A stretch of 64,000 bases of DNA from Ruegeria sp. AD91A (GTDB lineage: Bacteria > Pseudomonadota > Alphaproteobacteria > Rhodobacterales > Rhodobacteraceae): NCBI RefSeq assembly GCF_003443535.1, contig NZ_CP031946.1:1736001-1800000 (forward strand). The letters are read 5' to 3'. Under the pieces are notes generated by a model. That model did not search any database. It was given only the letters and a program-made list of their open reading frames with translations, and was not told the DNA's origin. Position numbers and translations under genes: made by a program. The stretch's first letter is position 1, and every line of letters starts with the position of its first letter. Below, piece after piece: positions 18,343-28,362 of the stretch.

Positions 18343-19356
18343 ATGACGGCCCTGAAAAAGTACCAGCGGATCGAAGCCACCGGTCTGTGGCGCCCTTCGC
18401 CCGATGAACAGCGGCGCGAAGTTGTGGTATCGATTGGCAAAGCAACCCTGACAATTTCCGATTTCAATGACAGGGCTTTGACTCATTGGTCCTTGGCGGC
18501 GCTGGAACGGCAGAATCCCGGTGCCTTTCCGGCTGTTTTCAACCCCGATGGTGATCCGGATGAGACACTGGAACTGGGAGAATCCGAAACCACGATGCTC
18601 GAAGCGATCGATCGGCTGCAACGTGCCATCGAACGCTCTCGTCCCCGTCCCGGCCGTTTGCGCTGGATGAGCGTCGGAGGCGTTGTGGCAGCGGTTCTGG
18701 CGGTATTGTTGTTCTGGTTCCCCGGTGCTTTGCGAAACCACGTTGTCTCGGTCGTGCCCGAGGTCAAACGACAGGAGATCGGAGACACGATTTTGCGTCG
18801 GATCGAGCGCGTCTCGGGACCGGCCTGCACGTCTGTGGATGCGCAGGCTTCGCTGAATCAGTTGGCCCACCGTACAGGCGTCCGGCAGATCATTATTCTG
18901 CCCGCAGGTGTTCAGGACAGCCTCAGCCTGCCCGGTGGCACCGTTCTGTTAAATCGTGCCCTGGTAGAAGACCATGAAGACCCTGCCGTCGCAGCAGGTT
19001 ACATTATCGCAGAGCGCGCGCGTACGGCGCTCAACGACCCGCTGGATGATCTGCTGGACAGAACCGGGGCATCCTCGGCCTTTCGGTTGTTGACGACCGG
19101 GGAACTGACCCCTGAGATCATTGACACGTATACCGAACAGGTCCTTTCGCAGCCCCGACCATCCCTTCCGGACGAAGACTTGTTGGCGATGTTCTCACAA
19201 AGCGCCCTGCCCTCTACCCCTTACGCCTATGCTCAGGACATTACCGGTGAATCAGTACTGGGTCTGATTGAGGCTGATCCCATGGTCGGCCGAACCCTGG
19301 AACAGGTGTTGCCAGACCGCGATTGGGTCCGGCTGCAAAACATATGCGGCGAATAA
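18343..19356 (+). CDS. Membrane-anchored peptidase-like protein without HExxH
   Basis: A 337-residue protein. Residues 1-105 are soluble and of unknown type; one transmembrane helix spans about 109-128 (SVGGVVAAVLAVLLFWFP); the rest should face the periplasm. The segment IIILPAGVQDSLSLPGGTVLL then NRALVEDHEDPAVAAGYIIAE follows the plan of M48-type metallopeptidases (PGG, strand, helix bearing HExxH). Where the zinc-binding HExxH helix is expected, it reads AAGYIIAERA, with no histidines. It is therefore probably a catalytically dead homologue. It converges on upp with a 6-base gap. The M48 relation is pattern-based and uncertain; existence of the gene is clear. Confidence 0.8.
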   Translation: MTALKKYQRIEATGLWRPSPDEQRREVVVSIGKATLTISDFNDRALTHWSLAALERQNPGAFPAVFNPDGDPDETLELGESETTMLEAIDRLQRAIERSRPRPGRLRWMSVGGVVAAVLAVLLFWFPGALRNHVVSVVPEVKRQEIGDTILRRIERVSGPACTSVDAQASLNQLAHRTGVRQIIILPAGVQDSLSLPGGTVLLNRALVEDHEDPAVAAGYIIAERARTALNDPLDDLLDRTGASSAFRLLTTGELTPEIIDTYTEQVLSQPRPSLPDEDLLAMFSQSALPSTPYAYAQDITGESVLGLIEADPMVGRTLEQVLPDRDWVRLQNICGE

Positions 19357-19362
19357 TCCGGG

Positions 19363-19995
19363 TTACTTGGTTCCAAACATCCGGTCGCCTGCATCGCCCA
19401 GACCCGGCATGATATAGCCTTTCGAGTTCAGCTCGCGGTCCAGTGCAGCAGTGACGATATGTACATCCGGGTGCGCCTCTTTCATACGCGCGACCCCTTC
19501 CGGCGCGGCCAACAGACAGAGAAAGCGGATATCCGTCGCCCCCGCCTCTTTCAGCAGGTCAACGGCCGCAGCCGAGCTGTTGCCAGTGGCCAGCATCGGA
19601 TCCACCGCGATAACCAAACGGTCTTTCAGGCTCTCGGGTGCTTTGAAGTAATACTGCACGGGCTTCAGCGTTTCTTCGTCGCGATACAGACCGACAAAAC
19701 CGACGCGCGCAGAAGGAACCAATTCCAACACCCCATCCAGCATCCCGTTTCCGGCACGCAGGATCGACACCAGCGCCATTTTCTTGCCCGCAAGAATGGG
19801 GGCATCCATTTCTTCCATCGGCGTTTCGATATGGCGCGTGGTTAACGGAATTTCGCGCGTGACCTCATAGGCCAACAACAACGTTATTTCGCGCAGCAAC
19901 TGCCGGAACCCGGCGGTCGAGGTACCCTTGTCTCGCATGAGCGTCAGTTTGTGTTGCACCAGCGGGTGATCGACGACGGTCAGATGTTCGCTCAT
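19363..19995 (-). CDS. upp: Uracil phosphoribosyltransferase
   Basis: Converts uracil plus PRPP to UMP. The 210-residue protein has the usual start ([20 protein letters not shown]), the LLAYEV region, the PRPP-binding loop [21 protein letters not shown] and the uracil-binding C-terminus with [17 protein letters not shown]. It is the last gene of the salvage operon; its start overlaps the adenosine deaminase stop by 4 bases. It uses the uracil produced by thymidine/uridine phosphorolysis in the same operon. Confidence 0.97.
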
Positions 19996-20978
19996 GTGTT
20001 CTCCAGTCTTTTGTTGACCCGCGCGCGGGTATCATCATCGCAAAAGGCCGCTTCCAGGGCGGCCTGATTCAGGGCCGCAAAATCTTCGGCCTCCCAGCCG
20101 AAGGCTGCGTTCAACATCTCATATTCCCGTCGCATGGTCGTGTGAAAAAACGGGGGATCGTCTGTGGATACCGTTACCTTCACGCCTGCATCGCGCAAGT
20201 TCGCAATCGGGTGGGCCGCAAAATCGGGGAAAAGCCCCAGAACCACATTCGATCCAGGACAGACCTCAAGAGTGATTTCCCGGTCGACCAGTTCGCGAAC
20301 AAGGTCCGGATCCTCGAGGGCGCGAACTCCGTGCCCGATGCGCTCGACCCCCAGATCGCGCACAGCATCACGCACGCTTTCAGGGCCTCCGAACTCACCC
20401 GCATGTGTCGTCAGGCGAAGCCCGGCTTCGCGCGCGCAGTCGAAAGCCCATTTGAAGTCACCCTGTGTGCCAACGGATTCATTTCCCCCCATGCCAAAAC
20501 CGGTAATCCAGTCGCCCGCTGTTTCTGCTGCACAATAGGCGCTCCGCTTGGCTTGCTCGGGGCCAAAATGGCGGACACATGTGATGACACCCCGCAGGGT
20601 TATGTCGAACTTGCGTTCGGCTTCATCCGCAGCGTCCTGAATGGCATTCAGATAGTCCTGCCACGCGTGCAGATCACCACCCCCGCAAAAGTCCGGGCTG
20701 AGGAAGGTCTCCGAATAGACCACGCCGTTCCGGGCGCTTTCTTCGAGAATGGCCAATGTCAGCCGCCGGAAGTCTTCAGGCGTTTTCAGGACTTCGCAGG
20801 CGGCCTCATACACATTCAGGAAATGCGCGAAATCGCGAAAATCATAAGAACCGTCGGACTTAAAGATACCGCTCAGGTCCACCCGCTTGTCATGCGCAAG
20901 CTGGCGGATGAATGCCGGTGGCGCGGCGCCTTCGTGATGCAGGTGCAGTTCTATTTTCGGCAGGTCGGCGACGCTCAT
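19992..20978 (-). CDS. add: Adenosine deaminase
   Basis: Deaminates adenosine or deoxyadenosine to inosine. The 328-residue TIM-barrel amidohydrolase has zinc ligands His12 and His14 in [17 protein letters not shown] (substrate glycine loop), [12 protein letters not shown] with the catalytic His/Glu region, RIGHGVRA, and [10 protein letters not shown] with the metal-binding Asp. It overlaps upp by 4 bases downstream and deoB by 4 bases upstream. Some members act on adenine or N6-substituted purines instead; the GFGMGGNE loop and the operon favour adenosine. Confidence 0.94.
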
Positions 20979-22186
20979 AGAAAATTCCTTCCCGGCCCTT
21001 GCGCCGGAATGTTCAGGTGATGGGCGATGCTGGCGGCAATGTCGGCAAAGTCCACCTGGCCGATCTGCCCCGTGCCAGACCCGGAAATCAGAACCGGTAC
21101 TTGTTCACGTGTGTGATCTGTTCCTGTCCAGCTGGGATCATTGCCATGATCGGCGGTCAACACCAACAGGTCGCCGGGGCGGAGCCTGGCCAGAATCTCA
21201 CCGATCTCCCGGTCGAACCATTCTAATGCTCGGGCATAGCCGCTGATATCCCGACGGTGGCCATAAAGACTGTCGAATTCAACAAAATTGGCGAAAGTCA
21301 GGCTGCCCTCTTCGGCGTCATCCACCAGATCTGAAAGGTGCCGCATGAGTTCAGCGTCCGACCCTTTGCGCAACGTGTCGATACCCTGCATGGAAAAGAT
21401 GTCGCCGATCTTGCCCACCGCGTGCACCTTCCGCCCGGCATCCTGCACCCAATTGGTCAGAACCGGAGCGGGCGGCTGAATGGCGAAATCCTTGCGGTTG
21501 GTTGTCCGTTCAAATCCCGCCTCTGGCGTGCCGACAAAGGGGCGCGCAATGACACGGCCCACTTTCATCTCGTGCAAGCGCGGTGCAAGTGCGCGGCACA
21601 TACCCAGCAAACGGTCCAGCCCGAAACTCTCTTCATGGGCTGCGATCTGAAACACACTGTCGGCTGAGGTGTAGCAGATCGGCCAGCCGGTTCGCATATG
21701 CTCGGCACCTAATTCAGCGATGATCGCCGTGCCCGAGGCATGGCAATCGCCAAGGATGCCTTCGGTCCCGGCGGCCCGGGCCGCTGCCCGGCTCAGGTCC
21801 GCACGAAAAGCTGGAACCGTATCCGGGAAATAGTGCCATTCCCAGGGTACCGGCAGACCTGCCAGTTCCCAGTGGCCCGAGGGCGTGTCTTTGCCGGGCG
21901 AATGCTCGCGCGCGCAGCCCCACAGCCCAATGGGTCTGGCGTCCAATCCGGGGGTTGCGTCCCCAGACGCCAGTCGCGCAGCCGCACCCAAACCCATCGC
22001 GTCGAGGTTCGGCAGGTTCAAAGGGCCCGAGCGACCGTCTTCGGCCCGCCCTTCGGCACAAGCCTGCGCGATATGAGCCAGCGTATTTGCCCCACTATCC
22101 GGGACGTCCCCATTGAAAAAACAATCGGCATCAGGCGCACCGCCTATTCCAACGGAATCCATGACGGCGAGAAATGCACGGCTCAT
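20975..22186 (-). CDS. deoB: Phosphopentomutase
   Basis: Interconverts (deoxy)ribose 1-phosphate and 5-phosphate, connecting nucleoside phosphorolysis to central metabolism. The 403-residue alkaline-phosphatase-superfamily enzyme starts with MDSVGIGGAPDA (metal-ligand Asp), has KDTPSGHWEL with the phosphothreonine region, VEFDSLYGHRRD, and LTADHGNDPSWTGTDHTRE with the remaining metal ligands. The start overlaps the deoA stop by 4 bases and the stop overlaps add by 4 bases. Confidence 0.96.
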   Translation of the reverse strand: MSRAFLAVMDSVGIGGAPDADCFFNGDVPDSGANTLAHIAQACAEGRAEDGRSGPLNLPNLDAMGLGAAARLASGDATPGLDARPIGLWGCAREHSPGKDTPSGHWELAGLPVPWEWHYFPDTVPAFRADLSRAAARAAGTEGILGDCHASGTAIIAELGAEHMRTGWPICYTSADSVFQIAAHEESFGLDRLLGMCRALAPRLHEMKVGRVIARPFVGTPEAGFERTTNRKDFAIQPPAPVLTNWVQDAGRKVHAVGKIGDIFSMQGIDTLRKGSDAELMRHLSDLVDDAEEGSLTFANFVEFDSLYGHRRDISGYARALEWFDREIGEILARLRPGDLLVLTADHGNDPSWTGTDHTREQVPVLISGSGTGQIGQVDFADIAASIAHHLNIPAQGPGRNFL

Positions 22187-23490
22187 ACGCTAATCCTTTC
22201 GTGGATCAGATCCGGAAGCATCGGAGTCGTATCGCTGATCTCAATCGCGCTCAGCACGGTTTCTGCGGCTCGGCGCGCGGCATCTTCCCGAGCAGCATGG
22301 ATCACGGCAATCGGTGAACCTTTGGTCACACGATCCCCCAGCCGGAGAATATTGGATATTCCGACGGCTGGATCGATCTCATCACTTTCGACCTGACGGC
22401 CACCGCCCAGCGCAACCACGGCAAGACCCAGAGCTTCGCCATCGATAGCAGAAATGAAGCCGTCCCGCGGCGCCGGAACCTCTTGGATGACATTCGCCTC
22501 AGGAAGGAACCGAGCCCAGGTCTCGACTAACTGAACGGGGCCACCAACCGCTGCCATCATGCGCCCAAATCGCTCTGCGGCGCGTCCGTCACGGATGATT
22601 TCAAAGATTTTATCACGTCCCTCATCGACCGAACCGCACATTCCTGCATCGGTCAGCAAGACGCCCCCCAGCTCGGCAGAAATGTCTGCCAAAGGTGACA
22701 TATCCGAGCCGGTCAGGACTTTCATCACCTCAGCGATCTCCAAAGCATTCCCCAACGCCGGGGCCAATGGCTGATTCATGTCAGTGATCACCGCCGACGT
22801 GCGACACCCTGCTGCGTTTGCGGTCTCGGTCAATGCGGTGGCCAATTTGCGGGCATCTTCCATCGTTTTCATGAAAGCGCCGCTGCCGACCTTGACGTCA
22901 AGAACCAGCGCGTCCGGGCCGGCGGCCAGCTTTTTGGACAGAATCGACGCTGTGATCAGGTCCAGGCTCTCAACTGTCGCGGTCACATCCCGCACCGCAT
23001 AAAGGCGCTTGTCTGCCGGCGCGATCTGGCCCGTCGCTCCGACGATGGCGGCGCCGGTTTCGCGCAAAATCTGCGCAAGACGGTCCTGCCCGATCTGAGT
23101 GTTGACCCCCGGGATAGCCTCAAGCTTGTCAAGCGTTCCACCAGTGTGCCCCAGGCCCCGGCCCGAGATCATTGGGACATACGCCCCACATTCCGCAAGC
23201 GCCGGGGCAAGAACCAAGCTGACACTGTCCCCGACACCTCCGGTCGAGTGCTTATCGATCACCGGTCCGTCCACATCCCAAGTCAGTACGTCTCCACTGT
23301 CGCGCATCGCGATCGTCAAATCCGCACGCCCCTGAGCGCCCAAACTGCCCATGCAGACGGCCATGGCAAAAGCCCCGGCCTGCGCGTCGCTGACGCTTCC
23401 GTCCGCAAGTCCCTGCGCAAACCAGATCAGTTCCTCGCGACCCGGCACCTCCTGCCTGCGCAGTTTTGCTATGATCGAGCGGGCGTCCAT
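22183..23490 (-). CDS. deoA: Thymidine phosphorylase
   Basis: Phosphorolysis of thymidine (and related pyrimidine nucleosides) to base and deoxyribose 1-phosphate. The 435-residue enzyme has an N-terminal helical domain (ELIWFAQGLADGSVSDAQAGA), the phosphate loop KHSTGGVGDSVSL, SGRGLGHTGGTLDKLE, LILDVKVGSGAFM-type segment (VLDVKVGSGAF) and a C-terminal barrel domain starting near FISAIDGEALG. Two in-frame ATGs exist; I chose 23490 because GGAGG at about 11 bases is acceptable, while the ATG at 23502 is only 1 base from it. The first choice leaves a 4-base gap to cdd. Confidence 0.95.
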   Translation of the reverse strand: MDARSIIAKLRRQEVPGREELIWFAQGLADGSVSDAQAGAFAMAVCMGSLGAQGRADLTIAMRDSGDVLTWDVDGPVIDKHSTGGVGDSVSLVLAPALAECGAYVPMISGRGLGHTGGTLDKLEAIPGVNTQIGQDRLAQILRETGAAIVGATGQIAPADKRLYAVRDVTATVESLDLITASILSKKLAAGPDALVLDVKVGSGAFMKTMEDARKLATALTETANAAGCRTSAVITDMNQPLAPALGNALEIAEVMKVLTGSDMSPLADISAELGGVLLTDAGMCGSVDEGRDKIFEIIRDGRAAERFGRMMAAVGGPVQLVETWARFLPEANVIQEVPAPRDGFISAIDGEALGLAVVALGGGRQVESDEIDPAVGISNILRLGDRVTKGSPIAVIHAAREDAARRAAETVLSAIEISDTTPMLPDLIHERISV

Positions 23491-23494
23491 GCGA

Positions 23495-23887
23495 TCAGAC
23501 ATCCTCCATGTGTGAAGCATCGAATGCGCCCGGCAACAGATCCCCGATGGTTGTCTCAAATTCGGCACCGTCCACGGTTGCCAGAGTAACTTTCACATCG
23601 CGCTTGCCAAACTCGGCCAGTTTCTGGCGGCACCCACCGCAGGGCGGCACAGGCTGAGGGCTGGAGGCAACCACGTAGACTTCTGTAAATTCCTGCTCGC
23701 CCGCAGCAACCATCGAGGCGATTGCACCGGCCTCAGCACAGGTGCCTTCGGGATATGCCACATTCTCAACGTTACACCCGGAATAGACCTGACCCGAGGA
23801 GGATCGAAGCGCCGCGCCAACCTTGAAATTCGAATAAGGCGCATAGGCATTTTCCCGGACGGACAAAGCAGCGTCTTTGAGCGACAT
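23495..23887 (-). CDS. cdd: Cytidine deaminase
   Basis: Deaminates cytidine and deoxycytidine to uridine species. The 130-residue tetrameric type has AYAPYSNFKVGAAL, CNVENVAYPEGTCAE (zinc Cys and catalytic Glu) and PPCGGCRQ (two more zinc cysteines). ATG at 23887. First gene of the operon cdd-deoA-deoB-add-upp, in which every junction overlaps or is a few bases apart, so that one transcript covers deamination, phosphorolysis, sugar-phosphate recovery and base reuse. Confidence 0.96.
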   Translation of the reverse strand: MSLKDAALSVRENAYAPYSNFKVGAALRSSSGQVYSGCNVENVAYPEGTCAEAGAIASMVAAGEQEFTEVYVVASSPQPVPPCGGCRQKLAEFGKRDVKVTLATVDGAEFETTIGDLLPGAFDASHMEDV

Positions 23888-23979
23888 GGCGATTCCCCAT
23901 TTTTTGATCGTCTGGTCAGAAAATTGCACCGTAAAGTAAAAAGGCGGAGAAGTTGAAGCCCCCAGCCGATGTTTTTCAG

Positions 23980-25083
23980 TCAGCCCAGTGTTGTGTTGAA
24001 GGTACCGGGCAAGGTGACTTCCAGCAACTCGATGTCGTCCGATGGGGCAGATAACCGCGTGCACATCCCGGGCGGGATGACAAAGGCGTCTCCTTGCTCC
24101 AGCCGGTAGGGCTCGCGCCCTTCGCCTTCCAGCGTGACCGCTCCGTCCATCACGAAGGTAAAGTGAATGTCCGTATCGTGGCTGGCCCATTCGGTGTCGC
24201 CCTGCCCTTTGCGGACGACCTGGACCCCTGCGACCCCTTTGGTGTTCTCGGCAATTGTCGTGTCGCGGCAGATGTAACCCGGAAGACGGAACGGTACCCA
24301 TTCAGCGTCCTTGGCCTGGTTATAGACAAAGCGTTGCCCTTGCCATTCGCGCTCCGGGCGAAAATGCGGCGTTGGAAGCTGCATGTCATGGTCGATTTCC
24401 GTGACATGTTCTGCTGGCACCCCTATTTCGATGACCTGAACATTGTCTGACGCTTCGAGTACACGGTGACGAATTTCCGGCGGCTGGATAAAGCAATCCC
24501 CTGCATTCAGGCGCATTTTCTCTCCCTGATCCTCGTAGACAACATCCACCCAGCCATGGATGCAGAATATCAGTTGGAACCCAACTTTGTGAAAATGCAC
24601 CATGTCGGGCACCGGACCACCGTCCGGGATACGGATGTGGCTTGCGATGATCGATCCGCCCAAACGGTCTGGCACCAGATCGCGATAGTGCATCCCAGCC
24701 CGGCCGATGATCCAGGGTGCCTGATCCTTAAGCCTGCGCACCACGAAGGAATGAACTGTTTCAGGCATCACCAGCGGCGGATTTCGCTCTTCGATTTCGA
24801 TCCGGGTCCCATTCGGCGCGACAAGAACGCGTTGGCCATCTGCAAAGCTTTCCGGGTCATCTGTCAGGATGCGCAATGCTCCCGGACCTTCGGGCGCGTC
24901 TTTTTCGATCCGCAGCCGCAGACCGTGCCCTGAAAACACTGCGACGCGCGGATCGTCTGCGGGATAGATCATGTCCATCTGCATCCCCAACACCTTGGTA
25001 TAAAAGGGGATGTCGTTTCGAATTTCCTGGGTAGGCAAACGAAATTCAGCTTGGGTCCGGGAAGGCTCGGATGTCTTTGTCAT
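23980..25083 (-). CDS. VOC-cupin-cupin fusion protein
   Basis: A 367-residue three-domain protein of unknown function. Residues about 12-100 look like half a glyoxalase/VOC domain (RNDIPFYTKVLGMQMDMIYP then VAVFSGHGLRLRIEKD). Two cupin domains follow. Cupin 1 is around DMVHFHKVGFQLIFCIHGWVD with LNAGDCFIQPPEIRH, and cupin 2 around ASHDTDIHFTFVMDGAVTLEG with LEQGDAFVIPPGM. Metal-ligand histidines are visible in both cupins. The start is uncertain: ATGs at 25083 and 25095 are both in frame inside the end of the upstream membrane-protein gene. A substrate cannot be named. Confidence 0.85.
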   Translation of the reverse strand: MTKTSEPSRTQAEFRLPTQEIRNDIPFYTKVLGMQMDMIYPADDPRVAVFSGHGLRLRIEKDAPEGPGALRILTDDPESFADGQRVLVAPNGTRIEIEERNPPLVMPETVHSFVVRRLKDQAPWIIGRAGMHYRDLVPDRLGGSIIASHIRIPDGGPVPDMVHFHKVGFQLIFCIHGWVDVVYEDQGEKMRLNAGDCFIQPPEIRHRVLEASDNVQVIEIGVPAEHVTEIDHDMQLPTPHFRPEREWQGQRFVYNQAKDAEWVPFRLPGYICRDTTIAENTKGVAGVQVVRKGQGDTEWASHDTDIHFTFVMDGAVTLEGEGREPYRLEQGDAFVIPPGMCTRLSAPSDDIELLEVTLPGTFNTTLG

Positions 25084-25750
25084 GAGATGTCTCATCAGAT
25101 TTCGATTTTGGCCATCCGATCAGAACAGAGGCCAAAATGCCAATCGAAAAGAACATCTCGAGCGTTTCTTCCATCACGAAAAGGCGCGTTTTCATAACTG
25201 ACGACAAAGCGTCGCTGTGCAGCCCGGTGAATTCCTCGAGAAGTTGGGCGATGACGGCAAGACAGCCGGCCACTATGAACACGATCATAAAAGACGCGCG
25301 TTGCTTGATAGCACGCCATCCCGTCGGGATCCCATGCCAGATGACGCCGCTCAGAACAACGCAGGCCAGCAGGACCCTGACCACAGTGACGTCCAGCACG
25401 GCATCCAGACCGTCAAGGATCAGGAACGGCAAACTGCCTTCAGGGTAAACGCTTTCCTCAAGCTCACGCTCGGCCAACAATAGGAATGTCAGCCCGATAT
25501 ACAGCCGGGTGACACCCGGGTATCGCCACAAAGCCGCCACACCCGCTGCAAACAAACACGCCGCGGAAATTGTTTCAAACAATCCGCCTTCCTGATTGAA
25601 AACCAGTGCCTGTTCTGGCCAGATGCCAACAGCACCAAGAAGCACAACACCCGACAGCACCGCAAACCATATGGTCAGCCGCGCAACTCCAGTATCCGCC
25701 ACAGGACCAGAGGACAGGCCATCGACCTGATCATTTGCCTTGAAAGTCAT
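25046..25750 (-). CDS. Multi-pass membrane protein of unknown function
   Basis: A 234-residue protein with about six hydrophobic segments (for example LTIWFAVLSGVVLLGAVGIW, ISAACLFAAGVAALW, VVRVLLACVVLSGVIW, FMIVFIVAGCLAVIAQLLEE and FSIGILASVLIGW). An acidic loop, AERELEESVYPEG, lies between helices, and a polar tail ends the protein. ATG at 25750; an upstream TTG at 25789 is less likely. Its last 38-50 bases overlap the start of the VOC-cupin gene, so they are translated together and may act on the same compound. No family was recognised. Confidence 0.75.
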   Translation of the reverse strand: MTFKANDQVDGLSSGPVADTGVARLTIWFAVLSGVVLLGAVGIWPEQALVFNQEGGLFETISAACLFAAGVAALWRYPGVTRLYIGLTFLLLAERELEESVYPEGSLPFLILDGLDAVLDVTVVRVLLACVVLSGVIWHGIPTGWRAIKQRASFMIVFIVAGCLAVIAQLLEEFTGLHSDALSSVMKTRLFVMEETLEMFFSIGILASVLIGWPKSKSDETSHDKDIRAFPDPS

Positions 25751-25935
25751 TACTGCTTCGTCTTGCCTGAGTGTTTGTTCGTTTCGCAAAGTTACCTAGA
25801 TGTAAAAAAAATGTGTCAAAATTCAACCCAATTCCGGTTCGCAACTGCGAGACGTCGGCAAAATTACGCAACGTAGCCAAGCTCGGACGAATAGTTTAAT
25901 GTTAAATCAAATTCTCAGAGGGAACTGAATCTCCA

Positions 25936-28209
25936 ATGTCTGACACCCCCAGCCTGCGACAGGCCGCGCTTGACTATCACGCCCATCCGAAACCTGGAAA
26001 ACTTGAGATCAAGGCCACGAAACCGATGGCAAATGGTCGCGATCTGGCGCGCGCCTATTCGCCCGGCGTTGCCGAGGCCAGCCTTGAAATCAAAGCCGAC
26101 GCTGCGAACGCTGAAAAGTATACGGCGCGCGGCAACCTTGTCGCCGTGGTGTCCAACGGCACTGCGGTTCTTGGTTTAGGCAATATCGGGGCGCTGGCCT
26201 CGAAACCGGTGATGGAAGGCAAAGCCGTCCTGTTCAAAAAGTTCGCAGGCATTGACTGTTTTGATATCGAAGTCGATCAGCCCGATCCGGAAAAGCTGGC
26301 GGATATCGTCTGCGCGCTGGAGCCGACATTCGGGGCCATCAACCTGGAAGACATCAAGGCGCCGGATTGTTTCATAGTCGAAAAGCTGTGCCGCGAACGC
26401 ATGAACATTCCCGTTTTCCACGACGATCAGCACGGAACGGCCATTGTCGTGGGGGCCGCTGCGAAGAATGCTCTGCATGTAGCCGGAAAGACATTTGCAG
26501 ACATCAAGGTCGTATCAACCGGTGGCGGGGCTGCCGGGATTGCGTGCCTGAACATGCTTGTGAAGCTGGGTGTGAAACAGGAAAACATCTGGCTGTGCGA
26601 TATTCACGGGCTCGTCTACGAGGGGCGTGCCGAGGATATGAACCCGCATAAGTCGCAGTTCGCGCAGAAAACGGACTTGCGTACTCTGGACGATGTAATC
26701 GGCGATGCAGATCTGTTTCTGGGCCTTAGCGGCCCGAATGTCCTGAAGCCCGAAATGGTCAAGAAAATGGCCAATCGTCCAATCATCTTTGCACTAGCCA
26801 ACCCAACGCCTGAAATTTTGCCACAGGCCGCGCGTGAGGTTGCCCCGAACGCGATCATCGCCACGGGGCGCAGCGATTTCCCCAATCAGGTCAACAACGT
26901 GTTGTGTTTCCCGTTTATCTTCCGGGGGGCTCTGGATGTGGGCGCGACCGAGATCAATGATGCGATGCAGATTGCCTGCGTTGACGGCATTGCGGATATG
27001 GCCCGCGCGACGACAAGCGCCGAAGCCGCAGCCGCCTATAAGGGCGAACAACTGACCTTTGGGCCGGATTACCTGATCCCGAAACCCTTTGACCCGCGTC
27101 TGGTGGGCGTCGTCTCGTCTTCGGTTGCCAAGGCAGCCATGGAAAGCGGCGTCGCAAAGCGCCCCATTGAGGACCTTGAGGCCTACAAGGAAAAACTCAA
27201 CCAGACTGTCTTCAAGTCGGCCCTTTTGATGCGCCCCGTGTTCGAGGCTGCGGCTGTCGCATCCCGTCGCATCGTTTTTGCCGAGGGCGAAGACGAAAGG
27301 GTGCTGCGGGCTGCACAGGCCATTCTTGAGGAAACAACAGAAACGCCGATCCTGATCGGGCGACCCGAAGTAATCGAATCCCGTTGCGAAAAGCTGGGCC
27401 TGACTATTCGCCCGGGCACAGATTGCCAGATCGTGAACCCGGAAAACGATCCGCGTTATTACGACTACTGGAACTCGTATCATCAGATCATGCAGCGCCG
27501 AGGTGTGACGCCTGACCTGGCCAAGGCAATCATGCGCACAAATACGACCGCCATCGGCGCGATCATGGTGCATCGAGGCGAAGCTGACAGTATGATCTGC
27601 GGCACGTTTGGCGAATATCGCTGGCATCTGAACTATGTTGAACAGGTGCTGGCCGACGGCGACCTGCGCCCGCACGGCGCTTTGTCACTGATGATATTGG
27701 AAGACGGCCCCTTGTTCATAGCCGATACGCACGTTCGGCAACTGCCGACACCGGAGGAGTTGGCCGAATCGACCATTGGCGCGGCACGGCATGTTCGTCG
27801 ATTTGGGCTTGAGCCCAAGATCGCATTCTGTTCGCAGTCGCAATTCGGCAATCAGGCAGAAGGTTCCGGAAAACGCCTGCGCGCCGCATTGGAAATCCTG
27901 GACCAGAAACCACGCGACTTTATCTATGAAGGGGAAATGAACCTGGATGCCGCCCTTGATGCGGACCTTCGCGAGCGGATCTTTCCGGGATCACGCCTTC
28001 AGGGAGCGGCAAATGTGCTGATCTTTGCCCATGCGGACGCAGCCAGCGGCGTGAGAAATATTCTGAAAATGAAAGCGGACGGGATCGAAGTCGGACCCAT
28101 TCTTATGGGAATGGGCAACAAAGCGCATATCGTCACCCCGTCCATTACCGCACGCGGATTGCTGAACATGGCTGCCATAGCGGGGACCCCGGTGGCGCAT
28201 TACGGGTAA
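25936..28209 (+). CDS. maeB: NADP-dependent malic enzyme with C-terminal phosphotransacetylase-like domain
   Basis: Oxidative decarboxylation of malate to pyruvate. The 757-residue protein has a malic enzyme N-domain (about 1-170; [45 protein letters not shown]), an NAD(P)-binding domain (about 170-420; [12 protein letters not shown]) and a phosphotransacetylase-like domain (about 430-757; [28 protein letters not shown] and FAHADAASG). In this fusion class the last domain is regulatory, sensing acetyl-CoA and related effectors, and is not a working Pta. Together with prpE downstream it suits growth on acetate or propionate. A weak hairpin follows. Confidence 0.96.
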   Translation: MSDTPSLRQAALDYHAHPKPGKLEIKATKPMANGRDLARAYSPGVAEASLEIKADAANAEKYTARGNLVAVVSNGTAVLGLGNIGALASKPVMEGKAVLFKKFAGIDCFDIEVDQPDPEKLADIVCALEPTFGAINLEDIKAPDCFIVEKLCRERMNIPVFHDDQHGTAIVVGAAAKNALHVAGKTFADIKVVSTGGGAAGIACLNMLVKLGVKQENIWLCDIHGLVYEGRAEDMNPHKSQFAQKTDLRTLDDVIGDADLFLGLSGPNVLKPEMVKKMANRPIIFALANPTPEILPQAAREVAPNAIIATGRSDFPNQVNNVLCFPFIFRGALDVGATEINDAMQIACVDGIADMARATTSAEAAAAYKGEQLTFGPDYLIPKPFDPRLVGVVSSSVAKAAMESGVAKRPIEDLEAYKEKLNQTVFKSALLMRPVFEAAAVASRRIVFAEGEDERVLRAAQAILEETTETPILIGRPEVIESRCEKLGLTIRPGTDCQIVNPENDPRYYDYWNSYHQIMQRRGVTPDLAKAIMRTNTTAIGAIMVHRGEADSMICGTFGEYRWHLNYVEQVLADGDLRPHGALSLMILEDGPLFIADTHVRQLPTPEELAESTIGAARHVRRFGLEPKIAFCSQSQFGNQAEGSGKRLRAALEILDQKPRDFIYEGEMNLDAALDADLRERIFPGSRLQGAANVLIFAHADAASGVRNILKMKADGIEVGPILMGMGNKAHIVTPSITARGLLNMAAIAGTPVAHYG

Positions 28210-28229
28210 GCTGGTCTCCTGTCGACGTG

Positions 28230-28256
28230 AACCGCAATCCTCGCGGGGGTGCGGTT
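28230..28256 (+). terminator. Hairpin after maeB
   Basis: A 7-bp stem (AACCGCA / TGCGGTT) 20 bases after the maeB stop, followed by AATAAAACAC rather than a T-run. A weak or factor-assisted terminator at most. Confidence 0.45.
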
Positions 28257-28362
28257 AATAAAACACTCACACCTTAACTGCTATATGTCGTTTCACCTCC
28301 GTGGTGACGATAGCGGATGAGTGGCGAATTGGCGTTGCGCCGAGTCGCCTCTCGCATGATCT

